Below the pieces are notes generated by a model. The model worked only from the letters and a program-made list of their open reading frames with translations, made no database searches and was not told where the DNA came from. A DNA stretch of 64,000 nt from Lentilactobacillus sp. SPB1-3 (GTDB lineage: Bacteria > Bacillota > Bacilli > Lactobacillales > Lactobacillaceae): the NCBI RefSeq assembly GCF_026913205.2, contig NZ_CP168151.1, forward strand, positions 868,001 to 932,000. The letters are read 5' to 3'. Positions 33,887 through 41,667 of this stretch are shown here, one piece after another (within the stretch, counting starts at the first letter, position 1; each line of letters begins with the position of its first letter). Both the position numbers and the translations under genes were made by a program.

Positions 33887-34462
33887 ATGCGAAAAATTGA
33901 TGAACAGAAAAAACAAGCAATTGAACACACTGTATTAGTTATTATTAAGGAAGAAGGAATACAAGGATTATCGTTTGGGAAAATTGCCAAACGAGCACGA
34001 GTTAGTTCAGGGGCACCCTATGTCTACTTTAAAGATAAGACTGATATGCTTTCTAGCCTATATCTGAAGGCTAAAAATTTATTTGATCAGGGCATTCAGT
34101 ACGACATAGATCAAGGTAAAACATTGCAAGAAAAAATATTTTTTAGTGTTAATCATTTTGCTAGAATGGCAGTTGATTATCCACTAGAGGCAAATTTGCT
34201 TAATGCCCTAAGAGACAATCCCAAAATGATTTCAGAGGAGGCAAGGATTGAAGGTAGTTCATTAGCATTTCCACTCGTTAGCATGTATGAAGAAGCGGTT
34301 AAGGATAATAGATTTGTGTCGGACAACTTGGAGTTAATATATGCTCAGCTATTTGGACCTTTTATCATGCTTTTGGTGGACAGACAGGCTGTAGGAAAGT
34401 TTGCGACTATTGAAGAATTGAACGAAATTATTAAAATGTCAGTAAAAGGCGTTTTAAGATAA
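33887..34462 (+). CDS. TetR/AcrR family transcriptional regulator, probably leaderless
   Basis: A 191-residue regulator with an N-terminal HTH (about 10-52; SFGKIAKRARVSSGAPYVYFKDKTDML). No ribosome binding site exists before the ATG: only six bases separate it from the -10 hexamer, so the mRNA should begin at the start codon. Later in-frame ATGs would delete the HTH. The following SDR gene carries the same 19-base operator, so autoregulation plus SDR control is likely. No terminator was seen between the two, but the SDR has its own promoter. Confidence 0.9.
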   Translation: MRKIDEQKKQAIEHTVLVIIKEEGIQGLSFGKIAKRARVSSGAPYVYFKDKTDMLSSLYLKAKNLFDQGIQYDIDQGKTLQEKIFFSVNHFARMAVDYPLEANLLNALRDNPKMISEEARIEGSSLAFPLVSMYEEAVKDNRFVSDNLELIYAQLFGPFIMLLVDRQAVGKFATIEELNEIIKMSVKGVLR

Positions 34463-34468
34463 TTTTTT

Positions 34469-34497
34469 TTGAATCATAACTAAACGATTGTTTAATA
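34469..34497 (+). promoter_or_regulatory. Promoter and operator of second SDR gene
   Basis: TTGAAT (34469) - 17 bases - TTAATA (34492), with AACTAAACGATTGTTTAAT at 34478-34496 filling the spacer. It shares 15 of 19 positions and the same placement as the regulator's own promoter. Confidence 0.78.
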
Positions 34498-34567
34498 AAA
34501 GCTAAGTATAAATGAATTAATTTAAAAGGAAATTGAAAATATATTTGTTTTCGAAAGGAATATTAAT

Positions 34568-35398
34568 ATGAAAAAAATTGTTGTAATTACGGGTGCAAGT
34601 AATGGTATGGGCGAAGCAGCAACCAAGTTATTCGCTAAGAGAGGCTGGGTAGTGTATGGAGGAGCTCGTCGAGTTGAAAAAATTCCAACTGGCGATAATA
34701 TTCACGCCTTAAAGTTAGATGTCACAGATTCTGAATCTAACCATGTGTTTATCAATAAAATTCTTGAAGAACAACATCAGATTGATGTTTTAATTAATAA
34801 CGCTGGTTATGGTGAATTTGGTCCGATTGAAGAAATTCCACTTCAGAATGCAAAAAAACAATTTGACACAAACTTTTTTGGAGCTGTTGAGTTGACTCAA
34901 CTCGTTTTACCAATTATGCGCAAACAAGGAAGAGGAAGAATTGTTAATATTTCTTCTGTTGGAGGAGATCTTTACACGCCACTTGGTGCATATTATCATG
35001 CTACTAAAGCGGCAATTCAGCAATGGAGTGATGTTTTAGACTTAGAAGTTTCAGAATTTGGCATTCGTTCAGTTGTTGTCCAACCAGGTGGTACTCAATC
35101 ATCATGGGGAGATATTGCCATGCAAACGGCTAAGAAAAACCTTAAGTCCAATAGCTCATATGTGGATTTAGTAGAAAACGTGACTGAAATGCTAACAAAT
35201 AACAATTCAGTCAGCAGATATCCAACAGCTGATGAGTTGGCAGAAACATTTTACAAAGCTGCTACTGATGAAAGACCAAAATGGCGTTACTTTAATTCAT
35301 TGAGGGACCGTCTAGTCGTTCGATTTGTTCGGTCACATCCAAGAATTTTAAAAACAGGTTTTAAAATGTTTATGCGGCGTGAGAGCAATAAAAAATAA
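34568..35398 (+). CDS. Short-chain dehydrogenase/reductase (classical)
   Basis: A 276-residue classical SDR. Cofactor motif TGASNGMGEAATKLF near 8, NNAGYGEFG near 79, catalytic Ser in NISSVGGDLYTPLGAYYHATK with Tyr and Lys in YHATK. The pattern resembles oxidoreductases of the YpgR/17-beta-HSD-like group acting on unknown alcohols or ketones. The ribosome site is GAAAGGAAT. Downstream is the repeated terminator c. It forms a regulator-SDR cassette that parallels the one at 30951-32548 but with an unrelated operator. Confidence 0.92.
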   Translation: MKKIVVITGASNGMGEAATKLFAKRGWVVYGGARRVEKIPTGDNIHALKLDVTDSESNHVFINKILEEQHQIDVLINNAGYGEFGPIEEIPLQNAKKQFDTNFFGAVELTQLVLPIMRKQGRGRIVNISSVGGDLYTPLGAYYHATKAAIQQWSDVLDLEVSEFGIRSVVVQPGGTQSSWGDIAMQTAKKNLKSNSSYVDLVENVTEMLTNNNSVSRYPTADELAETFYKAATDERPKWRYFNSLRDRLVVRFVRSHPRILKTGFKMFMRRESNKK

Positions 35399-35429
35399 AT
35401 CATTGAATTCTAAATGGTTTTTAAACATC

Positions 35430-35470
35430 AAAAGCGCCTGATCTCAATTGTTTGAGATCAGGCGCTTTTG
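35430..35470. terminator. Terminator, member c of the repeated family
   Basis: AAGCGCCTGATCTCA pairs perfectly with TGAGATCAGGCGCTT around ATTGTT. It lies between convergent SDR and TetR genes. Confidence 0.93.
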
Positions 35471-35515
35471 ATTATTCATTGTGATCCCAAATAAGGCAAT
35501 TAATACATTAGAAAA

Positions 35516-36091
35516 TCATAGTAATTCGCTATTTTTCAACGATGGAATGACATTTTCTGACATCAATTGAATTAGTTGTGCAGGTGTTTCTTTTTTACCT
35601 TGGTGAATCCATTCTTCTAAAATTCCAAAGAATGCTCCACTGAGCATTGCGGTTAGATAGCAATTTTCTATATCAGTGCCTGATTTAAGATTATATTTCG
35701 GAAATATATTTTGTTGAGCATTATTTCTAAAATGATCTTTAATCTGGGATTGAATTTCAATTGATCCACGATTTGATAATAGAATCGCTAAAATTTCACC
35801 ATCCGTATTTAAATAATCCAATACGTTTTCAAAAATAATCTGGATGCCTAGGTGTTTCTTTTCCTTCATGATTTGCATTCCATGCTCAATAAATTCACGT
35901 TGGTATTTTTGTACCAAATCATATTTATCTTCAAAATGAAGATAAAAGCCACTTCTGCTTGTATTTGCTTGAGCACAAATATCGCGGACGGAAATTTCGT
36001 CAAAACTTTTTTTCCGCAAGAGTTCTTCAAAAGCTGAATATAGTCGTTGCTGTGATTTGACAAATCTTAGGTCTCGCTTGTTTTTTACCAT
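35516..36091 (-). CDS. TetR/AcrR family transcriptional regulator
   Basis: A 191-residue regulator with HTH SFDEISVRDICAQANTSRSGFYLHFEDKYDLV near 30-60 and a C-terminal TetR_C-like helical domain. ATG 36091 follows AGTGAGG; an in-frame GTG at 36103 lies within that site. Divergent from the HXXEE-YhgE gene pair; repeats of TGTCTATTA in the gap are candidate operator half-sites. Likely senses a compound handled by the adjacent membrane proteins. Confidence 0.9.
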   Translation of the reverse strand: MVKNKRDLRFVKSQQRLYSAFEELLRKKSFDEISVRDICAQANTSRSGFYLHFEDKYDLVQKYQREFIEHGMQIMKEKKHLGIQIIFENVLDYLNTDGEILAILLSNRGSIEIQSQIKDHFRNNAQQNIFPKYNLKSGTDIENCYLTAMLSGAFFGILEEWIHQGKKETPAQLIQLMSENVIPSLKNSELL

Positions 36092-36186
36092 AATGAACCT
36101 CACTAACTAATCAATTTATGCAAACTGTCTATTAACTAAGATTGAAGATTGATAACTTAAAGTAGCTGACATATACTTCGAATGTA

Positions 36187-36213
36187 AATAGATATTGAAC
36201 ATATTGTCTATTA
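36187..36213. promoter_or_regulatory. Candidate TetR operator
   Basis: Inverted repeat AATAGATA-N10-TGTCTATT at 36187-36212, and a direct copy of the right arm TGTCTATTA at 36126-36134. All lie between the divergent TetR and HXXEE genes. Confidence 0.55.
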
Positions 36214-36249
36214 TAAAGCGAACAATTACAAGTGAGAGGAAGATAATTT

Positions 36250-36837
36250 ATGAATTGGTTACTTAAGCATTGGTATAATGCTACTATGTTTTTAGCAATT
36301 TATACGACGATTTTGTTATTTATATACGTATCAAAACAAAACTTTGCATTGTTTTTAATTTGGTTGCAGACGCCCGTCTACTTCATGCACGAGTTTGAAG
36401 AATATATCTTACCAGGAGGATTCCAGAAGTTCTTCAATACAAAAATCATGGGTTCCGTGGATCCTTCATTTCCATTAAATGATAAAGTTTCCTTTTGGAT
36501 TAATGTCCCTGTAATTTTTATTGCAATGCCATTGTCCGCAATCTTAGCAAACTATTTTGGTTTGGGTTGGGGAATTTGGACTGCGGCATTTTCAGTTCTT
36601 AACGCTGCCGCTCATGTGGTTTGGATGTTCAAATTTAAATATAATCCAGGACTAGTGGTTAGTGTCTTATTGAATATTCCAGTGGGATGTTATGCAATTT
36701 GGTACTTTATTCAAAACCAGTTAGTATCAACGCAAACTTGGGTTATATCCGTTATATTCGGAATTTTAGTTCAAGTTGTCATGACTGCTTATGGATTTGT
36801 TGTTTTAAAACCTAAAGTAAGCAAAGAGGGTAAATAA
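36250..36837 (+). CDS. HXXEE domain membrane protein
   Basis: A 195-residue membrane protein with about five to six helices. The family-defining motif is His47-Glu-Phe-Glu50-Glu51 in FMHEFEEYILPGG; a second polar His (AAAHVVWMF) lies near 119. The family is widespread in Firmicutes, often next to TetR regulators, and has no established function; the HxxEE residues could bind metal within the membrane. It is directly followed (one base) by a YhgE-type gene, so the two are cotranscribed. Confidence 0.88.
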   Translation: MNWLLKHWYNATMFLAIYTTILLFIYVSKQNFALFLIWLQTPVYFMHEFEEYILPGGFQKFFNTKIMGSVDPSFPLNDKVSFWINVPVIFIAMPLSAILANYFGLGWGIWTAAFSVLNAAAHVVWMFKFKYNPGLVVSVLLNIPVGCYAIWYFIQNQLVSTQTWVISVIFGILVQVVMTAYGFVVLKPKVSKEGK

Positions 36838-36838
36838 A

Positions 36839-38107
36839 ATGAATAAATGGTTTAGAAATCCTATTGTGTATGTTGCGATGGTAGTAGCAATTTTTTGTGG
36901 ATTAGCATTTGTTGGAGCAGGATTACCAGGTTTTGGCAACATGCCAGACGGCACTAAACAAATGAAAATTGTAGTTGTGGATCATGACCAATCAACTGGT
37001 AGTAAGGCTATTACTGAAAGTCTGAAGGAGAACATGCCTTTTAAGGTTAAACGAACCGATGCTAGGATATCTTCAATTAAATCTCAATTAAATGATCGTT
37101 CCGCTGCATTGGCAGTAGAAATTCCCCAAGACTTTATTAAAGATATTCGTCAACAAAGAACACCAAACATCAAATTTTATGTAAACGATTCAAATGGAAT
37201 GTTGCAAAATTCACTAAACCGTAGCATCATCTCTCAAATGGAAAGTAAGATTAAAGATAATATCACTTCTAAAAAAACGGTTGGAATGGTTGCTGGAATG
37301 ATTGCACCAGAAATTGCTAAACAAGCTAGTACTCAAGCTCAAAAGCAAGCTGAAGGAATCAAAAATCCTGCTCAATTAGTGGCTTTAAAGAAGAATATTC
37401 AAAGGCAAACGAAGGCTCGAATTAAAAAGCAAGCCAGCCAGATTACACAAAAGCTAACTGGTGGTGTCACCACATCAACTGTTCATTTGAATAAGATTCC
37501 TAAGAATTATCAATACCAATTGGCACCAATGTTCCTTAACTTAGGAAGTTACTTAGGCGTAATGATTATGGCTTTAATCTTAACTATGACATTTATGAGT
37601 GCTCGTTTTAAGATTGGTAAAACCAAAGCTTATCTTTCATATCAAATTAGCGGTTTCATAGCATCGGTTATCTTACCATTCTTTACTGTTGGTTTACTTC
37701 GCTGTGAAATCAGTTTTTCTGGGTCAGCTTTTTGGAGTTTAGTTGGCTCGCAAATACTATTTGTGCTGGCAGTCTTCGAGTTTACTAGTATTTTCACTTT
37801 TCTATGCGGTAGCTTACCAGGAATGTTACTTCTATTACCAATGATGACCATGCAGGTTGTCGCAGGTGGTGGAATTCTGCCAAGGGTAGTCTTGAGTGGG
37901 TTCTATCAATGGTTTAGTAGAGTCACACCAATGTACCAAGGTATCACGAATGCGTTTAACGCCTTGTATGGTGGAAGCTTTTCTCCATATAACCAATCGT
38001 TGTTGTGGATTGCACTAACAGGAGTGGTTTGCTCAACATTATTTGCTTTGATTGGTTATCGTCAAAAAACACAAGGCACATTATCAAGCATAATTAAATT
38101 CAATTAA
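36839..38107 (+). CDS. YhgE/Pip-type ABC-2 membrane protein
   Basis: A 422-residue protein with one N-terminal helix, a large extracytoplasmic domain (about 35-225) with the VVDHDQSTGSKAITESL start typical of YhgE/Pip proteins, and five to six C-terminal helices. Relatives include phage-infection proteins and ABC-2-type exporters; no ATPase gene is adjacent. It follows the HXXEE gene in an operon opposite a TetR regulator, which suggests drug or lipid export. Shorter than the ~900-residue full YhgE. Confidence 0.85.
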   Translation: MNKWFRNPIVYVAMVVAIFCGLAFVGAGLPGFGNMPDGTKQMKIVVVDHDQSTGSKAITESLKENMPFKVKRTDARISSIKSQLNDRSAALAVEIPQDFIKDIRQQRTPNIKFYVNDSNGMLQNSLNRSIISQMESKIKDNITSKKTVGMVAGMIAPEIAKQASTQAQKQAEGIKNPAQLVALKKNIQRQTKARIKKQASQITQKLTGGVTTSTVHLNKIPKNYQYQLAPMFLNLGSYLGVMIMALILTMTFMSARFKIGKTKAYLSYQISGFIASVILPFFTVGLLRCEISFSGSAFWSLVGSQILFVLAVFEFTSIFTFLCGSLPGMLLLLPMMTMQVVAGGGILPRVVLSGFYQWFSRVTPMYQGITNAFNALYGGSFSPYNQSLLWIALTGVVCSTLFALIGYRQKTQGTLSSIIKFN

Positions 38108-38232
38108 AAGTCTGATATAAATGACGAAGATATTCGTTTCATCAAGTAAATGTCAGCAGTATTTGTAAATCTGTAAATCAATCTACAGATTGCATGCAAT
38201 TAATGTTTTTTAGTGAAAAAAGGGTGAAAGCT

Positions 38233-38856
38233 ATGACTTTTGATGTTAAAAAAGAAGAAAAACAATTCTATAGTGCGAAGGGCCCAGAATTAATTAAGAT
38301 ACCCAGTATGGATTTTATGGCGATTCGAGGAACCGGAAATCCAAACGATGAGGGTGGCGCTTATCAACGCGCTGTTCAGACCTTATATGCTGTGGCGTAT
38401 ACGATACGGATGAGTGAGAAAGCAGGAATTTCGTTACCTGGCTATGAACCTTATGTCGTGTCTCCGTTGGAAGGATTATGGTGGCAGGATGGTTATGCTG
38501 GTGTAGATTTGAATAAAAAATCTGATTTTCAGTGGTGGTCAATGATACGTTTGCCTCGTTTTGCAAGTCATGAGATTTTAGATTGGGCTAAAAACACTGC
38601 TGCTGAGAAGAAAAAAATTGATACTTCGGATATTCAATGGTTTACGTATGACGAAGGCTTAGTTGTTCAAGCTATGCATCACGGACCTTATGCCACGGAG
38701 CCCGAAACCGTTTCTGAGATGAATGATTTTGTGTCTGATCATGAATTGAAGGAGGATTTTTCTACTCGATATCATCATGAGGTTTATTTAAGTGATCCAC
38801 GAAAGATTGCGCCAGAAAAAATGAAAACCATTTTACGACATCCAGTCAAAAAATGA
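38233..38856 (+). CDS. GyrI-like small-molecule binding domain protein
   Basis: A 207-residue stand-alone protein of the GyrI-like/SOUL-related fold. Typical parts are the IPSMDFMAIRGTGNPNDEGGAYQRAVQTLYAVAYTIR opening, an SPLEGLWWQ segment and a MHHGPYATEPETVSEM C-terminal strand-helix. Such proteins bind or hydrolyse small hydrophobic compounds and often sit next to regulators. ATG 38233 has AGGGTG before it; the ATG at 38194 would add 13 unsupported residues. Terminator d follows. Confidence 0.88.
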   Translation: MTFDVKKEEKQFYSAKGPELIKIPSMDFMAIRGTGNPNDEGGAYQRAVQTLYAVAYTIRMSEKAGISLPGYEPYVVSPLEGLWWQDGYAGVDLNKKSDFQWWSMIRLPRFASHEILDWAKNTAAEKKKIDTSDIQWFTYDEGLVVQAMHHGPYATEPETVSEMNDFVSDHELKEDFSTRYHHEVYLSDPRKIAPEKMKTILRHPVKK

Positions 38857-38930
38857 TAAATTATGGATTGTATCGGATGTTAAGAATGATAGACGGTTTG
38901 AACATAAATAAAATTAAATAGCTTGTTAGT

Positions 38931-38976
38931 AAAAACGGCTGATTCCAAGTTTTGGGATTAGGTGTTTTATTTTTTA
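38931..38976 (+). terminator. Terminator, member d of the repeated family
   Basis: AAACGGCTGATTCCA pairs imperfectly with TGGGATTAGGTGTTT, then ATTTTTT. It is the most diverged member. Confidence 0.75.
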
Positions 38977-39029
38977 AAAGACAGATTATGAAAAATAATT
39001 CACTATTCAAGCGCCAGTATAGTAATTTA

Positions 39030-39043
39030 TTACTTATAAGTAA
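39030..39043. promoter_or_regulatory. Palindrome upstream of OYE gene
   Basis: TTACTTATAAGTAA is a perfect 14-base palindrome about 100 bases before the ATG. A related TTACTTACTTTTAGTT occurs at 39079. These are candidate sites for a regulator encoded elsewhere (for example HxlR or MarR type). Confidence 0.5.
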
Positions 39044-39143
39044 CTAAGGAAAATTAAAGTGCCTACTTCACTGATTACTTACTTTTAGTTAGAATTAATG
39101 AGCACGTCAAGTTACCAAATAATTTATCAGAGGAGATGGCACG

Positions 39144-40316
39144 ATGCCTAAGTATAAATTTTTGCAACCTTATACATTTCAGAATGGGGTTCAGATTAAG
39201 AATAGAATTGTGATTCCACCAATGACTGAAGCGTCAGCTTTACAGGATGGCACGATATCAATGGATGAATTGCATTACTTTGATCTTCATACAGGTGGTG
39301 CTGGGATGTTTATTATTCCAGTTGCTAATGTATCTGCAAATGGTAAGGGATTTGAGGGAGAATTTTCCGTTGCTGACGACAAGTTCTTGCCAGGTTTGAA
39401 GAAGCTATCTTCAACAGTTAAACGTAATGGTACCAAAGCTATTTTGCAGATTTTCCATGCTGGTAGAATGAGTAATTCAAAAATTCTTCGAGGCGAGCCA
39501 ATCGTTAGTGCCAGCGCCGTTGCGGCCAAACGTCCTAACGCAGAGACTCCTGAAGAGTTAACCAATGAGGAAATCGAACAAATTATCGAGGACTTTGGTC
39601 AGGCAACTCGTCGAGCAATCGTTGCGGGATTTGATGGCATTGAATTACATGGTGCCAACACTTATTTGATGCAACAGTTCTTTTCGCCACACTCAAATCG
39701 CAGAACTGATAAGTGGGGCGGCACGGTTGATAAGCGAATGACATTCGCACTTGAAATTATCAAAAAAGTTAACCAAGTAATTAAGGAAAACGCTTCTTCA
39801 CCATTTATTGTTGGTTACCGGATTTCTCCAGAGGAGATTGAGGAACCAGGAATTCGCATTGAAGATACTTTGAAGTTTGTTGAGGTGCTTGCAGATCAAG
39901 GGATTGACTATTTGCATATCTCAATGGGTAACGCCTGGAGAACTTCATTGAACAACAAAGACGATAACGAGCCACTTATTGAGAAAATCAAACGACAAAT
40001 CAACGGTCGTTTACCACTGATTTCAGTTGGTTCCGTTGAGACACCTCAGGATGCTGAGAAGGTTATGGATGCTGGCATCGACTTCGTGGCATTAGGTCGT
40101 GAAAGTCTACGTGAGCCACATTGGGTGCAAAAGGTTGAGTCTGGACAAGAAGATGCTATTCGATACACAGTTGCTCTTCAAGATTATCCAGAATTAGGGA
40201 TCAATCCGTCGTTTAAAGAGTTTTTGGATATGTTGCATACAGATATGCATATCGTCGGTCAAGACGTGGCAAAGGATGATTTTAAAGGACACCTTGGATC
40301 ACTGGAAGGAAACTAA
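39144..40316 (+). CDS. NADH-dependent flavin oxidoreductase (old yellow enzyme family)
   Basis: A 390-residue FMN-dependent TIM-barrel ene-reductase. Motifs: KNRIVIPPMTEASA near 19, FHAGR near 108, ELHGANTYLMQQFFSPHSNRRTDKWGG near 172 with the substrate-binding His-x-x-Asn pair and SVGSV/ALGRE FMN-phosphate segments near 300-325. Members reduce activated double bonds or nitro groups. Monocistronic with a GGAGATGG ribosome site. A palindrome at 39030 suggests regulation by an electrophile-sensing factor. Confidence 0.93.
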   Translation: MPKYKFLQPYTFQNGVQIKNRIVIPPMTEASALQDGTISMDELHYFDLHTGGAGMFIIPVANVSANGKGFEGEFSVADDKFLPGLKKLSSTVKRNGTKAILQIFHAGRMSNSKILRGEPIVSASAVAAKRPNAETPEELTNEEIEQIIEDFGQATRRAIVAGFDGIELHGANTYLMQQFFSPHSNRRTDKWGGTVDKRMTFALEIIKKVNQVIKENASSPFIVGYRISPEEIEEPGIRIEDTLKFVEVLADQGIDYLHISMGNAWRTSLNNKDDNEPLIEKIKRQINGRLPLISVGSVETPQDAEKVMDAGIDFVALGRESLREPHWVQKVESGQEDAIRYTVALQDYPELGINPSFKEFLDMLHTDMHIVGQDVAKDDFKGHLGSLEGN

Positions 40317-40555
40317 AGAACAATTTGCAGATTTTCATTAAGCATTAGACGAATTAAAGTGATACACAACTCAATTAAAATGTGTTAATAAATATTGGTT
40401 TTGGTTCAATCTCAGGTAATTGTGGTCGGGAACTCTAGTGACCAGATTATATTTTGCGAGGTTCAGATGATAATTCGTTGACATTAACTGAACACTAAAT
40501 GGTCTCAGAGTCGATTATCTGAGTTGAATTAGAATATATAAAAGTAAATATCTAA
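40317..40555. other. Intergenic region without recognised gene
   Basis: AT-rich spacer after the OYE gene. There is no ORF with a ribosome site, no tRNA and no clear promoter apart from a TTGACA at 40478 with no good -10. It may be decayed sequence. Confidence 0.5.
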
Positions 40556-40597
40556 AAATGATACCTGACCTCAAGTAATTGAGGTCAGGTATTTTTT
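40556..40597 (+). terminator. Terminator, member e of the repeated family
   Basis: ATACCTGACCTCA pairs perfectly with TGAGGTCAGGTAT, followed by seven T. Changes from the other members are compensatory. Confidence 0.93.
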
Positions 40598-40669
40598 TAG
40601 GTAAATATCTTGAGAAATTAAGATTTCTTGCCGTATTTACTGAATGTAAATTATATTGACTGCTAAGTC

Positions 40670-40699
40670 ATTGACTCGTCGGTCAATAAGAAATATAAT
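40670..40699 (+). promoter_or_regulatory. Promoter with TetR-type operator for ABC exporter operon
   Basis: TTGACT (40671) - 17 bases - TATAAT (40694). The inverted repeat ATTGAC-N6-GTCAAT at 40670-40687 covers the -35 and is the likely site of the TetR encoded third in the operon. Confidence 0.82.
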
Positions 40700-40725
40700 C
40701 TAGACAAATATAAGGAGGCACTATT

Positions 40726-41667
40726 ATGGCAACCGATAATGTGGTTTTACACTTAGATCATTTACAAAAGACATTTGGAAAATTTCAGGCACTGAAAAAT
40801 ATTACTTTTGATGTAAATAAAGGCGAAGTCTTTGGATTTATTGGCCCAAATGGTGCCGGTAAGTCGACTACGATTCGAACTTTATTGGGAATTCTGAAGC
40901 GCACTGACGGCGAAGCTACTATCTTCGGCGAAGACGTGTGGGCCAACCGAGTTTCTATCCATAAAAGAATTGCGTATGTGCCAGGAGACGTTTATTTGTG
41001 GCCCAATTTAACTGGTGGCGAGATTATCGATTTATTCTTGAAGATGAATGATAACCGCCACACCAAACGAACCGATGAATTAATCGGTAAATTTGATTTA
41101 GATATTACCAAAAAGGCGCGAACCTATTCCAAAGGTAATCGCCAAAAAGTGGCTTTAGTGGCGGCTTTCTCAACGGATGCTGATTTGTACATTTTTGATG
41201 AGCCCACCTCAGGGTTAGATCCCTTGATGGAAGAAATTTTTCAACAAGAAGTGCTGCAATTAAAGCAAGAAGGAAAAAGTATTTTACTTTCCAGTCACAT
41301 CCTTTCAGAAGTTGAGCGGATGTGTGATCGAATTGGCATTATTCGAGATGGTGAAATCATTGAGACCGGAACTTTAGACGATATGCGCCATTTAACCAGA
41401 ACTCAGATTACTGTCACAACTAAGGAAAATATTGATGATTTGGATGAAAATCCAGCGGTGCAAAATCTCAGTCAAAGTCCACAAATAGCAAACAAAGTGA
41501 CATTTGCAGTGGATTCTGACAATATCGAAACCATAATGCAGTATTTAACGACCAAAGGCATTCTGGCATTACAAAGTACGCCACCTACTTTAGAAGATTT
41601 GTTCTTACGTTATTACAAGCAAAGCTCTGATCAGGATAGCTCCGGGGTGAGTGATCATGAAAAATAA
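40726..41667 (+). CDS. ABC transporter ATP-binding protein (drug-export type)
   Basis: A 313-residue ATPase: Walker A GPNGAGKSTT near 42, the Q-loop, the degenerate signature YSKGNRQKVAL near 139, Walker B LYIFDEPTSG near 162 and His switch SSHILSE near 196. The C-terminal ~90-residue extension is typical of DrrA/tetronasin-type exporters. AGGAGG precedes the ATG. It partners the permease encoded by the overlapping next gene. Confidence 0.95.
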   Translation: MATDNVVLHLDHLQKTFGKFQALKNITFDVNKGEVFGFIGPNGAGKSTTIRTLLGILKRTDGEATIFGEDVWANRVSIHKRIAYVPGDVYLWPNLTGGEIIDLFLKMNDNRHTKRTDELIGKFDLDITKKARTYSKGNRQKVALVAAFSTDADLYIFDEPTSGLDPLMEEIFQQEVLQLKQEGKSILLSSHILSEVERMCDRIGIIRDGEIIETGTLDDMRHLTRTQITVTTKENIDDLDENPAVQNLSQSPQIANKVTFAVDSDNIETIMQYLTTKGILALQSTPPTLEDLFLRYYKQSSDQDSSGVSDHEK

